Positions 23,654-37,441 of a DNA stretch of 64,000 bases are shown piece by piece. Positions within the stretch are counted from its first letter, which is position 1. Each line of letters opens with the position of its first letter. This DNA is from Limanda limanda. Lineage: Eukaryota > Chordata > Actinopteri > Pleuronectiformes > Pleuronectidae. A program made the translations under genes and the position numbers. Below the pieces are notes generated by a model. It made no database searches. It was not told the DNA's origin and saw only the letters and a program-made list of their open reading frames with translations. The stretch is taken from assembly GCF_963576545.1 (NCBI RefSeq), contig NC_083655.1, positions 22,366,204 through 22,430,203 on the forward strand, written 5' to 3'.

Positions 23654-24696
23654 ATGTCACTAAACAGCTGGAAACGGGGAGATAAGCCTTTTTTGGAAGC
23701 ATTGATTAAGATTTCTGACTTTTTCAGCACATGTCAGCCCAAGTGTCAGAAAAGCGCTGGAAACAGGGAGATCTGCCTTTTTTTGGAAGAAAAGGTTATA
23801 TTCTTGAATTTTTCATCACACATCATCCCAAATGTCACTAAACAGCTGGAAACGGGGAGATAAGCCTTTTTTGGAAGCATTGATTAAGATTTCTGACTTT
23901 TTCATCACATGTCAGCCCAAGTGTCAGAAAAGCGCTGGAAACAGGGAGATAAGCCTTTTTTGGAAGAAATGGTTAAATTCTTGAATTTTTCATCACACAT
24001 CATCCCAAATGTCACTAAACAGCTGGAAACGGGGAGATAAGCCTTTTTTGGAAGCAATGGTTAACATTTTGACTTTTTCATCACATATCAGCTCCAGTGT
24101 CAGAAAAGCGCTGGAAACAGGGAGATCTGCCTTTTTTTGGAAGAAAAGGTTAAATTCTTGAATTTTTCATCTCACATCATCCCAAATGTCACTAAACAGC
24201 TGGAAACGGGGAGATAAGCCTTTTTTGGAAGCATTGATTAAGATTTCTGACTTTTTCATCACATGTCAGCCCAAGTGTCAGAAAAGCGCTGGAAACAGGG
24301 AGATAAGCCTTTTTTGGAAGAAATGGTTAAATTCTTGAATTTTTCATCACACATCATCCCAAATGTCACTAAACAGCTGGAAACGGGGAGATAAGCCTTT
24401 TTTGGAAGCATTGATTAAGATTTCTGACTTTTTCATCACATGTCAGCCCAACTGTCAGAAAAGCGCTGGAAACAGGGAGATCTGCCTATTTTTGGAAGAA
24501 AAGGTTATATTCTTGAATTTTTCATCACACATCATCCCAAATGTCACTAAACAGCTGGAAACGGGGAGATAAGCCTTTTTTGGAAGCAATGGTTAACATT
24601 TTGACTTTTTCATCACATATCAGCTCCAGTGTCAGAAAAGCGCTGGAAACAGGGAGATAAGCCTTTTTTGGAAGAAATGGTTAAATTCTTGAATTT

Positions 24697-24715
24697 TTCA
24701 TCACAATCCCAAATG
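24697..24715 (+). repeat. 4-bp deletion at a monomer junction
   Basis: The usual catcacacatcatccc reads catcacaatccc here. It shortens the spacing of this three-monomer stretch to 527 bp (24,363 to 24,890). Confidence 0.8.
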
Positions 24716-27479
24716 TCACTAAACAGCTGGAAACGGGGAGATAAGCCTTTTTTGGAAGCAATGGTTAACATTTTGACTTTTTCATCACATATCAGCTCCA
24801 GTGTCAGAAAAGCGCTGGAAACAGGGAGATCTGCCTTTTTTTGGAAGAAAAGGTTAAATTCTTGAATTTTTCATCACACATCATCCCAAATGTCACTAAA
24901 CAGCTGGAAACGGGGAGATAAGCCTTTTTTGGAAGCATTGATTAAGATTTCTGACTTTTTCATCACATGTCAGCCCAAGTGTCAGAAAAGCGCTGGAAAC
25001 AGGGAGATCTGCCTTTTTTTGGAAGAAAAGGTTATATTCTTGAATTTTTCATCACACATCATCCCAAATGTCACTAAACAGCTGGAAACGGGGAGATAAG
25101 CCTTTTTTGGAAGCAATGGTTAACATTTTGACTTTTTCATCACATATCAGCTCCAGTGTCAGAAAAGCGCTGGAAACAGGGAGATCTGCCTTTTTTTGGA
25201 AGAAAAGGTTAAATTCTTGAATTTTTCATCACACATCATCCCAAATGTCACTAAACAGCTGGAAACGGGGAGATAAGCCTTTTTTGGAAGCATTGATTAA
25301 GATTTCTGACTTTTTCATCACATGTCAGCCCAAGTGTCAGAAAAGCGCTGGAAACAGGGAGATAAGCCTTTTTTGGAAGAAATGGTTAAATTCTTGAATT
25401 TTTCATCACACATCATCCCAAATGTCACTAAACAGCTGGAAACGGGGAGATAAGCCTTTTTTGGAAGCATTGATTAAGATTTCTGACTTTTTCATCACAT
25501 GTCAGCCCAAGTGTCAGAAAAGCGCTGGAAACAGGGAGATAAGCCTTTTTTGGAAGAAATGGTTAAATTCTTGAATTTTTCATCACACATCATCCCAAAT
25601 GTCACTAAACAGCTGGAAACGGGGAGATAAGCCTTTTTTGGAAGCATTGATTAAGATTTCTGACTTTTTCATCACATGTCAGCCCAAGTGTCAGAAAAGC
25701 GCTGGAAACAGGGAGATCTGCCTTTTTTTGGAAGAAAAGGTTATTTTCTTGAATTTTTCATCACACATCATCCCAAATGTCACTAAACAGCTGGAAACGG
25801 GGAGATAAGCCTTTTTTGGAAGCAATTGTTAACATTTTGACTTTTTCATCACATGTCAGCCCAAGTGTCAGAAAAGCGCTGGAAACAGGGAGATAAGCCT
25901 TTTTTGGAAGAAAATGTTAATTTCTTGAATTTTTCATCACACATCATCCCAAATGTCACTAAACAGCTGGAAACGGGGAGATAAGCCTTTTTTGGAAGCA
26001 TTGATTAAGATTTCTGACTTTTTCATCACATGTCAGCCCAAGTGTCAGAAAAGCGCTGGAAACAGGGAGATAAGCCTTTTTTGGAAGAAATGGTTAAATT
26101 CTTGAATTTTTCATCACACATCATCCCAAATGTCACTAAACAGCTGGAAACGGGGAGATAAGCCTTTTTTGGAAGCAATGGTTAACATTTTGACTTTTTC
26201 ATCACATATCAGCTCCAGTGTCAGAAAAGCGCTGGAAACAGGGAGATCTGCCTTTTTTTGGAAGAAAAGGTTAAATTCTTGATTTTTTCATCACACATCA
26301 TGCCAAATGTCACTAAACAGCTGGAAACGGGGAGATAAGCCTTTTTTGGAAGCATTGATTAAGATTTCTGACTTTTTCATCACATGTCAGCCCAAGTGTC
26401 AGAAAAGCGCTGGAAACAGGGAGATAAGCCTTTTTTGGAAGAAAATGTTAATTTCTTGAATTTTTCATCACACATCATCCCAAATGTCACTAAACAGCTG
26501 GAAACGGGGAGATAAGCCTTTTTTGGAAGCATTGATTAAGATTTCTGACTTTTTCATCACATGTCAGCCCAAGTGTCAGAAAAGCGCTGGAAACAGGGAG
26601 ATCTGCCTTTTTTTGGAAGAAAAGGTTATATTCTTGAATTTTTCATCACAAATCATCCCAAATGTCACTAAACAGCTGGAAACGGGGAGATAAGCCTTTT
26701 TTGGAAGCATTGATTAAGATTTCTGACTTTTTCATCACATGTCAGCCCAAGTGTCAGAAAAGCGCTGGAAACAGGGAGATAAGCCTTTTTTGGAAGAAAT
26801 GGTTAAATTCTTGAATTTTTCATCACACATCATCCCAAATGTCACTAAACAGCTGGAAACGGGGAGATAAGCCTTTTTTGGAAGCAATGGTTAACATTTT
26901 GACTTTTTCATCACATATCAGCTCCAGTGTCAGAAAAGCGCTGGAAACAGGGAGATCTGCCTTTTTTTGGAAGAAAAGGTTAAATTCTTGAATTTTTCAT
27001 CTCACATCATCCCAAATGTCACTAAACAGCTGGAAACGGGGAGATAAGCCTTTTTTGGAAGCATTGAGTAAGATTTCTGACTTTTTCATCACATGTCAGC
27101 CCAAGTGTCAGAAAAGCGCTGGAAACAGGGAGATAAGCCTTTTTTGGAAGAAATGGTTAAATTCTCAAATTTTTCATCACACATCATCCCAAATGTCACT
27201 AAACAGCTGGAAACGGGGAGATAAGCCTTTTTTGGAAGCAATGGTTAACATTTTGACTTTTTCATCACATATCAGCTCCAGTGTCAGAAAAGCGCTGGAA
27301 ACAGGGAGATCTGCCTTTTTTTGGAAGAAAAGGTTATATTCTTGAATTTTTCATCACACATCATCCCAAATGTCACTAAACAGCTGGAAACGGGGAGATA
27401 AGCCTTTTTTGGAAGCAATGGTTAACATTTTGACTTTTTCATCACATATCAGCTCCAGGGTCAGAAAAGCGCTGGAAAC

Positions 27480-27500
27480 AGGTAGATCTGCCTTTTTTTT
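27480..27500 (+). repeat. T9 variant of the B-half poly-T tract
   Basis: The tract reads cc, nine T, gaag instead of cc, seven T, ggaag, in a monomer with ggtagatctgcc. The same pair of changes occurs near 41,108 and 46,248. It is therefore a real inherited variant linking this region to the 5,140-bp units. Confidence 0.8.
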
Positions 27501-28256
27501 TGAAGAAAAGGTTAAATTCTTGAATTTTTCATCACACATCATCCCAAATGTCACTAAACAGCTGGAAACGGGGAGATAAGCCTTTTTTGGAAGCATTGAT
27601 TAAGATTTCTGACTTTTTCATCACATGTCAGCCCAAGTGTCAGAAAAGCGCTGGAAACAGGGAGATCTGCCTTTTTTTGGAAGAAAAGGTTATATTCTTG
27701 AATTTTTCATCACACATCATCCCAAATGTCACTAAACAGCTGGAAACGGGGAGATAAGCCTTTTTTGGAAGCATTGATTAAGATTTCTGACTTTTTCATC
27801 ACATGTCAGCCCAAGTGTCAGAAAAGCGCTGGAAACAGGGAGATAAGCCTTTTTTGGAAGAAATGGTTAAATTCTTGAATTTTTCATCACACATCATCCC
27901 AAATGTCACTAAACAGCTGGAAACGGGGAGATAAGCCTTTTTTGGAAGCAATGGTTAACATTTTGACTTTTTCATCACATATCAGCTCCAGTGTCAGAAA
28001 AGCGCTGGAAACAGGGAGATCTGCCTTTTTTTGGAAGAAAAGGTTAAATTCTTGAATTTTTCATCTCACATCATCCCGAATGTCACTAAACAGCTGGAAA
28101 CGGGGAGATAAGCCTTTTTTGGAAGCATTGATTAAGATTTCTGACTTTTTCATCACATGTCAGCCCAAGTGTCAGAAAAGTGCTGGAAACAGGGAGATAA
28201 GCCTTTTTTGGAAGAAATGGTTAAATTCTTGAATTTTTCATCACACATCATCCCAA

Positions 28257-29852
28257 ATGTCACTAAACAGCTGGAAACGGGGAGATATGCCTTTTTTGGA
28301 AGCATTGATTAAGATTTCTGACTTTTTCATCACATGTCAGCCCAAGTGTCAGAAAAGCGCTGGAAACAGGGAGATCTGCCTTTTTCTGGAAGAAAAGGTT
28401 ATATTCTTGAATTTTTCATCACACATCATCCCAAATGTCACTAAACAGCTGGAAACGGGGAGATAAGCCTTTTTTGGAAGCATTGATTAAGATTTCTGAC
28501 TTTTTCATCACATGTCAGCCCAAGTGTCAGAAAAGCGCTGGAAACAGGGAGATAAGCCTTTTTTGGAAGAAATGGTTAAATTCTTGAATTTTTCATCACA
28601 CATCATCCCAAATGTCACTAAACAGCTGGAAACGGGGAGATAAGCCTTTTTTGGAAGCATTGATTAAGATTTCTGACTTTTTCATCACATGTCAGCCCAA
28701 GTGTCAGAAAAGCGCTGGAAACAGGGAGATCTGCCGTTTTTTGGAAGAAAAGGTTATATTCTTGAGTTTTTCATCACACATCATCCCAAATGTCACTAAA
28801 CAGCTGGAAACTGGGAGATAAGCCTTTTTTGGAAGCAATGGTTAACATTTTGACTTTTTCATCACATATCAGCTCCAGTGTCAGAAAAGCGCTGGAAACA
28901 GGGAGATCTGCCTTTTTTTGGAAGAAAAGGTTAAATTCTTGAATTTTTCATCACACATCATCCCAAATGTCACTAAACAGCTGGAAACGGGGAGATAAGC
29001 CTTTTTTGGAAGCATTGATTAAGATTTCTGACTTTTTCATCACATGTCAGCCCAAGTGTCAGAAAAGCGCTGGAAACAGGGAGATAAGCCTTTTTTGGAG
29101 GAAATGGTTAAATTCTTGAATTTTTCATCACACATCATCCCAAATGTCACTAAACAGCTGGAAACGGGGAGATAAGCCTTTTTTGGAAGCATTGATTAAG
29201 ATTTCTGACTTTTTCATCACATGTCAGCCCAAGTGTCAGAAAAGCGCTGGAAACAGGGAGATCTGCCTTTTTTTGGAAGAAAAGGTTATATTCTTGAATT
29301 TTTCATCACACATCATCCCAAATGTCACTAAACAGCTGGAAACGGGGAGATAAGCCTTTTTTGGAAGCATTGATTAAGATTTCTGACTTTTTCATCACAT
29401 GTCAGCCCAAGTGTCAGAAAAGCGCTGGAAACAGGGAGATAAGCCTTTTTTGGAAGAAATGGTTAAATTCTTGAATTTTTCATCACACATCATCCCAAAT
29501 GTCACTAAACAGCTGGAAACGGGGAGATTATTCTTTTTTGGAAGCAATGGTTAACATTTTGACATTTTCATCACTTATCAGCTCCAGTGTCAGAAAAGCG
29601 CTGGAAACAGGGAGATCTGCCTTTTTTTGGAAGAAATGGTTAAATTCTTGAATTTTTTATCACACATCATCCCAAATGTCACTAAACAGCTGGAAACGGG
29701 GAGATAAGCCTTTTTTGGAAGCATTGATTAAGATTTCTGACTTTTTCATCACATGTCAGCCCAAGTGTCAGAAAAGCGCTGGAAACAGGGAGATAAGCCT
29801 TTTTTGGAAGAAATGGTTAAATTCTTGAATTTTTCATCACACATCATCCCAA
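28257..29852 (+). repeat. Block repeated at 34,263 (6,006 bp apart)
   Basis: Ordered markers gatatgcc (28,286), gccgttttttgg (28,733), ttgagtttttc, gaaactggga, ggaggaaatgg and gattattc (29,527) all recur 6,006 bp downstream. The offset equals 3,712 + 2,294, that is, a one-copy difference of the 2,294-bp duplication plus the surrounding segment. Confidence 0.85.
29527..29594 (+). repeat. First A2c subtype half (gattattc marker)
   Basis: This A half has gattattc in place of gataagcc, and gacattttcatcacttatcag in place of gactttttcatcacatatcag. It is the first gattattc copy from the left. Others begin near 31,113, 33,406, 35,532, 36,763, 48,636, 49,874, 50,759, 59,175, 60,946, 61,833 and 62,363. 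A gataattc form is at 53,859 and 57,404. Confidence 0.85.
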
Positions 29853-32146
29853 ATGTCACTAAACAGCTGGAAACGGGGAGATAAGCCTTTTTTGGAAGCA
29901 TTGATTAAGATTTCTGACTTTTTCATCACTTGTCAGCCCAAGTGTCAGAAAAGCGCTGGAAACAGGGAGATCTGCCTTTTTTTGGAAGAAAAGGTTATAT
30001 TCTTGAATTTTTCATCACACATCATCCCAAATGTCACTAAACAGCTGGAAACGGGGAGATAAGCCTTTTTTGGAAGCAATGGTTAACATTTTGACTTTTT
30101 CATCACATATCAGCTCCAGTGTCAGAAAAGCGCTGGAAACAGGGAGATCTGCCTTTTTTTGGAAGAAAAGGTTAAATTCTTGAATTTTTCATCACACATC
30201 ATCCCAAATGTCACTAAACAGCTGGAAACGGGGAGATAAGCCTTTTTTGGAAGCAATGGTTAACATTTTGACATTTTCATCACTTATCAGCTCCAGTGTC
30301 AGAAAAGCGTTGGAAACAGGGAGATCTGCCTTTTTTTGGAAGAAATGGTTAAATTCTTGAATTTTTTATCACACATGTCACTAAACAGCTGGAAACGGGG
30401 AGATAAGCCTTTTTTGGAAGCATTGATTAAGATTTCTGACTTTTTCATCACATGTCAGCCCAAGTGTCAGAAAAGCGCTGGAAACAGGGAGATCTGCCTT
30501 TTTTTGGAAGAAAAGGTTATATTCTTGAATTTTTCATCACACATCATCCCAAATGTCACTAAACAGCTGGAAACGGGGAGATAAGCCTTTTTTGGAAGCA
30601 ATGGTTAACATTTTGACATTTTCATCACTTATCAGCTCCAGTGTCAGAAAAGCGTTGGAAACAGGGAGATCTGCCTTTTTTTGGAAGAAATGGTTAAATT
30701 CTTGAATTTTTTATCACACATCATCCCAAATGTCACTAAACAGCTGGAAACGGGGAGATAAGCCTTTTTTGGAAGCATTGATTAAGATTTCTGACTTTTT
30801 CATCACATGTCAGCCCAAGTGTCAGAAAAGCGCTGGAAACAGGGAGATAAGCCTTTTTTGGAAGAAATGGTTAAATTCTTGAATTTTTCATCACACATCA
30901 TCCCAAATGTCACTAAACAGCTGGAAACGGGGAGATAAGCCTTTTTTGGAAGCATTGATTAAGATTTCTGACTTTTTCATCACATGTCAGCCCAAGTGTC
31001 AGAAAAGCGCTGGAAACAGGGAGATAAGCCTTTTTTGGAAGAAATGGTTAAATTCTTGAATTTTTCATCACACATCATCCCAAATGTCACTAAACAGCTG
31101 GAAACGGGGAGATTATTCTTTTTTGGAAGCAATGGTTAACATTTTGACATTTTCATCACTTATCAGCTCCAGTGTCAGAAAAGCGCTGGAAACAGGGAGA
31201 TCTGCCTTTTTTTGGAAGAAATGGTTAAATTCTTGAATTTTTCATCACACATCATCCCAAATGTCACTAAACAGCTGGAAACGGGGAGATAAGCCTTTTT
31301 TGGAAGCATTGATTAAGATTTCTGACTTTTTCATCACATGTCAGCCAAAGTGTCAGAAAAGCGCTGGAAACAGGGAGATAAGCCTTTTTTGGAAGAAATG
31401 GTTAAATTCTTGAATTTTTCATCACACATCATCCCAAATGTCACTAAACAGCTGGAAACGGGGAGATAAGCCTTTTTTGGAAGCATTGATTAAGATTTCT
31501 GACTTTTTCATCACATGTCAGCCCAAGTGTCAGAAAAACGCTGGAAACAGGGAGACAAGCCTTTTTTGGAAGAAATGGTTAAATTCTTGAATTTTTCATC
31601 ACACATCATCCCAAATGTCACTAAACAGCTGGAAACGGGGAGATAAGCCTTTTTTGGAAGCAATGGTTAACATTTTGACTTTTTCATCACATATCAGCTC
31701 CAGTGTCAGAAAAGCGCTGGAAACAGGGAGATCTGCCTTTTTTTGGAAGAAAAGGTTAAATTCTTGAATTTTTCATCTCACATCATCCCGAATGTCACTA
31801 AACAGCTGGAAACGGGGAGATAAGCCTTTTTTGGAAGCATTGATTAAGATTTCTGACTTTTTCATCACATGTCAGCCCAAGTGTCAGAAAAGCGCTGGAA
31901 ACAGGGAGATAAGCCTTTTTTGGAAGAAATGGTTAAATTCTTGAATTTTTCATCACACATCATCCCAAATGTCACTAAACAGCTGGAAACGGGGAGATAT
32001 GCCTTTTTTGGAAGCATTGATTAAGATTTCTGACTTTTTCATCACATGTCAGCCCAAGTGTCAGAAAAGCGCTGGAAACAGGGAGATCTGCCTTTTTTTG
32101 GAAGAAAAGGTTATATTCTTGAATTTTTCATCACACATCATCCCAA
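29853..32146 (+). repeat. 2,294-bp tandem duplication, copy 1 (13 monomers)
   Basis: Paired with 32,147-34,440 by cacttgtcag, an A2c pair, the 10-bp deletion (30,371-30,380), two gcgttggaaac copies, gattattc (31,113), cagccaaag, aaaaacgctgg with gacaagcc, catcccgaatg and gatatgcc, all at a constant offset. One difference was seen: gaatttttcatc near 31,236 against gaattttttatc in copy 2. Confidence 0.88.
30371..30380 (+). repeat. 10-bp deletion at a monomer junction (also 32,666 and 36,378)
   Basis: The usual cacacatcatcccaaatgtc is shortened to cacacatgtc, removing 10 bases between a B half and the next A half. The identical deletion occurs at 32,666-32,675 and 36,378-36,387. It thus arose once and was copied with the 2,294-bp and 6,006-bp blocks. 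Confidence 0.88.
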
Positions 32147-34440
32147 ATGTCACTAAACAGCTGGAAACGGGGAGATAAGCCTTTTTTGGAAGCATTGATT
32201 AAGATTTCTGACTTTTTCATCACTTGTCAGCCCAAGTGTCAGAAAAGCGCTGGAAACAGGGAGATCTGCCTTTTTTTGGAAGAAAAGGTTATATTCTTGA
32301 ATTTTTCATCACACATCATCCCAAATGTCACTAAACAGCTGGAAACGGGGAGATAAGCCTTTTTTGGAAGCAATGGTTAACATTTTGACTTTTTCATCAC
32401 ATATCAGCTCCAGTGTCAGAAAAGCGCTGGAAACAGGGAGATCTGCCTTTTTTTGGAAGAAAAGGTTAAATTCTTGAATTTTTCATCACACATCATCCCA
32501 AATGTCACTAAACAGCTGGAAACGGGGAGATAAGCCTTTTTTGGAAGCAATGGTTAACATTTTGACATTTTCATCACTTATCAGCTCCAGTGTCAGAAAA
32601 GCGTTGGAAACAGGGAGATCTGCCTTTTTTTGGAAGAAATGGTTAAATTCTTGAATTTTTTATCACACATGTCACTAAACAGCTGGAAACGGGGAGATAA
32701 GCCTTTTTTGGAAGCATTGATTAAGATTTCTGACTTTTTCATCACATGTCAGCCCAAGTGTCAGAAAAGCGCTGGAAACAGGGAGATCTGCCTTTTTTTG
32801 GAAGAAAAGGTTATATTCTTGAATTTTTCATCACACATCATCCCAAATGTCACTAAACAGCTGGAAACGGGGAGATAAGCCTTTTTTGGAAGCAATGGTT
32901 AACATTTTGACATTTTCATCACTTATCAGCTCCAGTGTCAGAAAAGCGTTGGAAACAGGGAGATCTGCCTTTTTTTGGAAGAAATGGTTAAATTCTTGAA
33001 TTTTTTATCACACATCATCCCAAATGTCACTAAACAGCTGGAAACGGGGAGATAAGCCTTTTTTGGAAGCATTGATTAAGATTTCTGACTTTTTCATCAC
33101 ATGTCAGCCCAAGTGTCAGAAAAGCGCTGGAAACAGGGAGATAAGCCTTTTTTGGAAGAAATGGTTAAATTCTTGAATTTTTCATCACACATCATCCCAA
33201 ATGTCACTAAACAGCTGGAAACGGGGAGATAAGCCTTTTTTGGAAGCATTGATTAAGATTTCTGACTTTTTCATCACATGTCAGCCCAAGTGTCAGAAAA
33301 GCGCTGGAAACAGGGAGATAAGCCTTTTTTGGAAGAAATGGTTAAATTCTTGAATTTTTCATCACACATCATCCCAAATGTCACTAAACAGCTGGAAACG
33401 GGGAGATTATTCTTTTTTGGAAGCAATGGTTAACATTTTGACATTTTCATCACTTATCAGCTCCAGTGTCAGAAAAGCGCTGGAAACAGGGAGATCTGCC
33501 TTTTTTTGGAAGAAATGGTTAAATTCTTGAATTTTTTATCACACATCATCCCAAATGTCACTAAACAGCTGGAAACGGGGAGATAAGCCTTTTTTGGAAG
33601 CATTGATTAAGATTTCTGACTTTTTCATCACATGTCAGCCAAAGTGTCAGAAAAGCGCTGGAAACAGGGAGATAAGCCTTTTTTGGAAGAAATGGTTAAA
33701 TTCTTGAATTTTTCATCACACATCATCCCAAATGTCACTAAACAGCTGGAAACGGGGAGATAAGCCTTTTTTGGAAGCATTGATTAAGATTTCTGACTTT
33801 TTCATCACATGTCAGCCCAAGTGTCAGAAAAACGCTGGAAACAGGGAGACAAGCCTTTTTTGGAAGAAATGGTTAAATTCTTGAATTTTTCATCACACAT
33901 CATCCCAAATGTCACTAAACAGCTGGAAACGGGGAGATAAGCCTTTTTTGGAAGCAATGGTTAACATTTTGACTTTTTCATCACATATCAGCTCCAGTGT
34001 CAGAAAAGCGCTGGAAACAGGGAGATCTGCCTTTTTTTGGAAGAAAAGGTTAAATTCTTGAATTTTTCATCTCACATCATCCCGAATGTCACTAAACAGC
34101 TGGAAACGGGGAGATAAGCCTTTTTTGGAAGCATTGATTAAGATTTCTGACTTTTTCATCACATGTCAGCCCAAGTGTCAGAAAAGCGCTGGAAACAGGG
34201 AGATAAGCCTTTTTTGGAAGAAATGGTTAAATTCTTGAATTTTTCATCACACATCATCCCAAATGTCACTAAACAGCTGGAAACGGGGAGATATGCCTTT
34301 TTTGGAAGCATTGATTAAGATTTCTGACTTTTTCATCACATGTCAGCCCAAGTGTCAGAAAAGCGCTGGAAACAGGGAGATCTGCCTTTTTTTGGAAGAA
34401 AAGGTTATATTCTTGAATTTTTCATCACACATCATCCCAA
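32147..34440 (+). repeat. 2,294-bp tandem duplication, copy 2 (13 monomers)
   Basis: Directly follows copy 1. The junction near 32,147 places the cacttgtcag monomer right after the gatatgcc monomer, as expected for tandem duplication by unequal crossing over. A partial third copy of the left part occurs at 35,859-36,460. Confidence 0.88.
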
Positions 34441-36460
34441 ATGTCACTAAACAGCTGGAAACGGGGAGATAAGCCTTTTTTGGAAGCATTGATTAAGATT
34501 TCTGACTTTTTCATCACATGTCAGCCCAAGTGTCAGAAAAGCGCTGGAAACAGGGAGATAAGCCTTTTTTGGAAGAAATGGTTAAATTCTTGAATTTTTC
34601 ATCACACATCATCCCAAATGTCACTAAACAGCTGGAAACGGGGAGATAAGCCTTTTTTGGAAGCATTGATTAAGATTTCTGACTTTTTCATCACATGTCA
34701 GCCCAAGTGTCAGAAAAGCGCTGGAAACAGGGAGATCTGCCGTTTTTTGGAAGAAAAGGTTATATTCTTGAGTTTTTCATCACACATCATCCCAAATGTC
34801 ACTAAACAGCTGGAAACTGGGAGATAAGCCTTTTTTGGAAGCAATGGTTAACATTTTGACTTTTTCATCACATATCAGCTCCAGTGTCAGAAAAGCGCTG
34901 GAAACAGGGAGATCTGCCTTTTTTTGGAAGAAAAGGTTAAATTCTTGAATTTTTCATCACACATCATCCCAAATGTCACTAAACAGCTGGAAACGGGGAG
35001 ATAAGCCTTTTTTGGAAGCATTGATTAAGATTTCTGACTTTTTCATCACATGTCAGCCCAAGTGTCAGAAAAGCGCTGGAAACAGGGAGATAAGCCTTTT
35101 TTGGAGGAAATGGTTAAATTCTTGAATTTTTCATCACACATCATCCCAAATGTCACTAAACAGCTGGAAACGGGGAGATAAGCCTTTTTTGGAAGCATTG
35201 ATTAAGATTTCTGACTTTTTCATCACATGTCAGCCCAAGTGTCAGAAAAGCGCTGGAAACAGGGAGATCTGCCTTTTTTTGGAAGAAAAGGTTATATTCT
35301 TGAATTTTTCATCACACATCATCCCAAATGTCACTAAACAGCTGGAAACGGGGAGATAAGCCTTTTTTGGAAGCATTGATTAAGATTTCTGACTTTTTCA
35401 TCACATGTCAGCCCAAGTGTCAGAAAAGCGCTGGAAACAGGGAGATAAGCCTTTTTTGGAAGAAATGGTTAAATTCTTGAATTTTTCATCACACATCATC
35501 CCAAATGTCACTAAACAGCTGGAAACGGGGAGATTATTCTTTTTTGGAAGCAATGGTTAACATTTTGACATTTTCATCACTTATCAGCTCCAGTGTCAGA
35601 AAAGCGCTGGAAACAGGGAGATCTGCCTTTTTTTGGAAGAAATGGTTAAATTCTTGAATTTTTTATCACACATCATCCCAAATGTCACTAAACAGCTGGA
35701 AACGGGGAGATAAGCCTTTTTTGGAAGCATTGATTAAGATTTCTGACTTTTTCATCACATGTCAGCCCAAGTGTCAGAAAAGCGCTGGAAACAGGGAGAT
35801 AAGCCTTTTTTGGAAGAAATGGTTAAATTCTTGAATTTTTCATCACACATCATCCCAAATGTCACTAAACAGCTGGAAACGGGGAGATAAGCCTTTTTTG
35901 GAAGCATTGATTAAGATTTCTGACTTTTTCATCACTTGTCAGCCCAAGTGTCAGAAAAGCGCTGGAAACAGGGAGATCTGCCTTTTTTTGGAAGAAAAGG
36001 TTATATTCTTGAATTTTTCATCACACATCATCCCAAATGTCACTAAACAGCTGGAAACGGGGAGATAAGCCTTTTTTGGAAGCAATGGTTAACATTTTGA
36101 CTTTTTCATCACATATCAGCTCCAGTGTCAGAAAAGCGCTGGAAACAGGGAGATCTGCCTTTTTTTGGAAGAAAAGGTTAAATTCTTGAATTTTTCATCA
36201 CACATCATCCCAAATGTCACTAAACAGCTGGAAACGGGGAGATAAGCCTTTTTTGGAAGCAATGGTTAACATTTTGACATTTTCATCACTTATCAGCTCC
36301 AGTGTCAGAAAAGCGTTGGAAACAGGGAGATCTGCCTTTTTTTGGAAGAAATGGTTAAATTCTTGAATTTTTTATCACACATGTCACTAAACAGCTGGAA
36401 ACGGGGAGATAAGCCTTTTTTGGAAGCATTGATTAAGATTTCTGACTTTTTCATCACATG
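34263..36460 (+). repeat. Second copy of the 28,257-30,450 block
   Basis: Carries gatatgcc (34,292), gccgttttttgg (34,739), ggaggaaatgg (35,106), gattattc (35,532), cacttgtcag (35,933) and the 10-bp deletion (36,382) at 6,006 bp from the first copy. It diverges after about 36,495, where this copy has a B2 half and the first has B1. Confidence 0.83.
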
Positions 36461-37441
36461 TCAGCCCAAGTGTCAGAAAAGCGCTGGAAACAGGGAGATA
36501 AGCCTTTTTTGGAAGAAAAGGTTAAATTCTTGAATTTTTCATCACACATCATCCCAAATGTCACTAAACAGCTGGAAACGGGGAGATAAGCCTTTTTTGG
36601 AAGCATTGATTAAGATTTCTGACTTTTTCATCACATGTCAGCCCAAGTGTCAGAAAAGCGCTGGAAACAGGGAGATAAGCCTTTTTTGGAAGAAATGGTT
36701 AAATTCTTGAATTTTTCATCACACATCATCCCAAATGTCACTAAACAGCTGGAAACGGGGAGATTATTCTTTTTTGGAAGCAATGGTTAACATTTTGACA
36801 TTTTCATCACTTATCAGCTCCAGTGTCAGAAAAGCGCTGGAAACAGGGAGATCTGCCTTTTTTGGAAGAAATGGTTAAATTCTTGAATTTTTTATCACAC
36901 ATCATCCCAAATGTCACTAAACAGCTGGAAACGGGGAGATAAGCCTTTTTTGGAAGCATTGATTAAGATTTCTGACTTTTTCATCACATGTCAGCCCAAG
37001 TGTCAGAAAAGCGCTGGAAACAGGGAGATAAGCCTTTTTTGGAAGAAATGGTTAAATTCTTGAATTTTTCATCACACATCATCCCAAATGTCACTAAACA
37101 GCTGGAAACGGGGAGATAAGCCTTTTTTGGAAGCATTGATTAAGATTTCTGACTTTTTCATCACATGTCAGCCCAAGTGTCAGAAAAACGCTGGAAACAG
37201 GGAGACAAGCCTTTTTTGGAAGAAATGGTTAAATTCTTGAATTTTTCATCACACATCATCCCAAATGTCACTAAACAGCTGGAAACGGGGAGATAAGCCT
37301 TTTTTGGAAGCAATGGTTAACATTTTGACTTTTTCATCACATATCAGCTCCAGTGTCAGAAAAGCGCTGGAAACAGGGAGATCTGCCTTTTTTTGGAAGA
37401 AAAGGTTAAATTCTTGAATTTTTCATCACACATCATCCCAA

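Noticed and set aside
27016..27345. Longest open frame, 109 codons
   Set aside because: Made by a local ttctcaaat change removing a stop, joining the usual repeat frames. No match to any protein family I recognise and no gene context.
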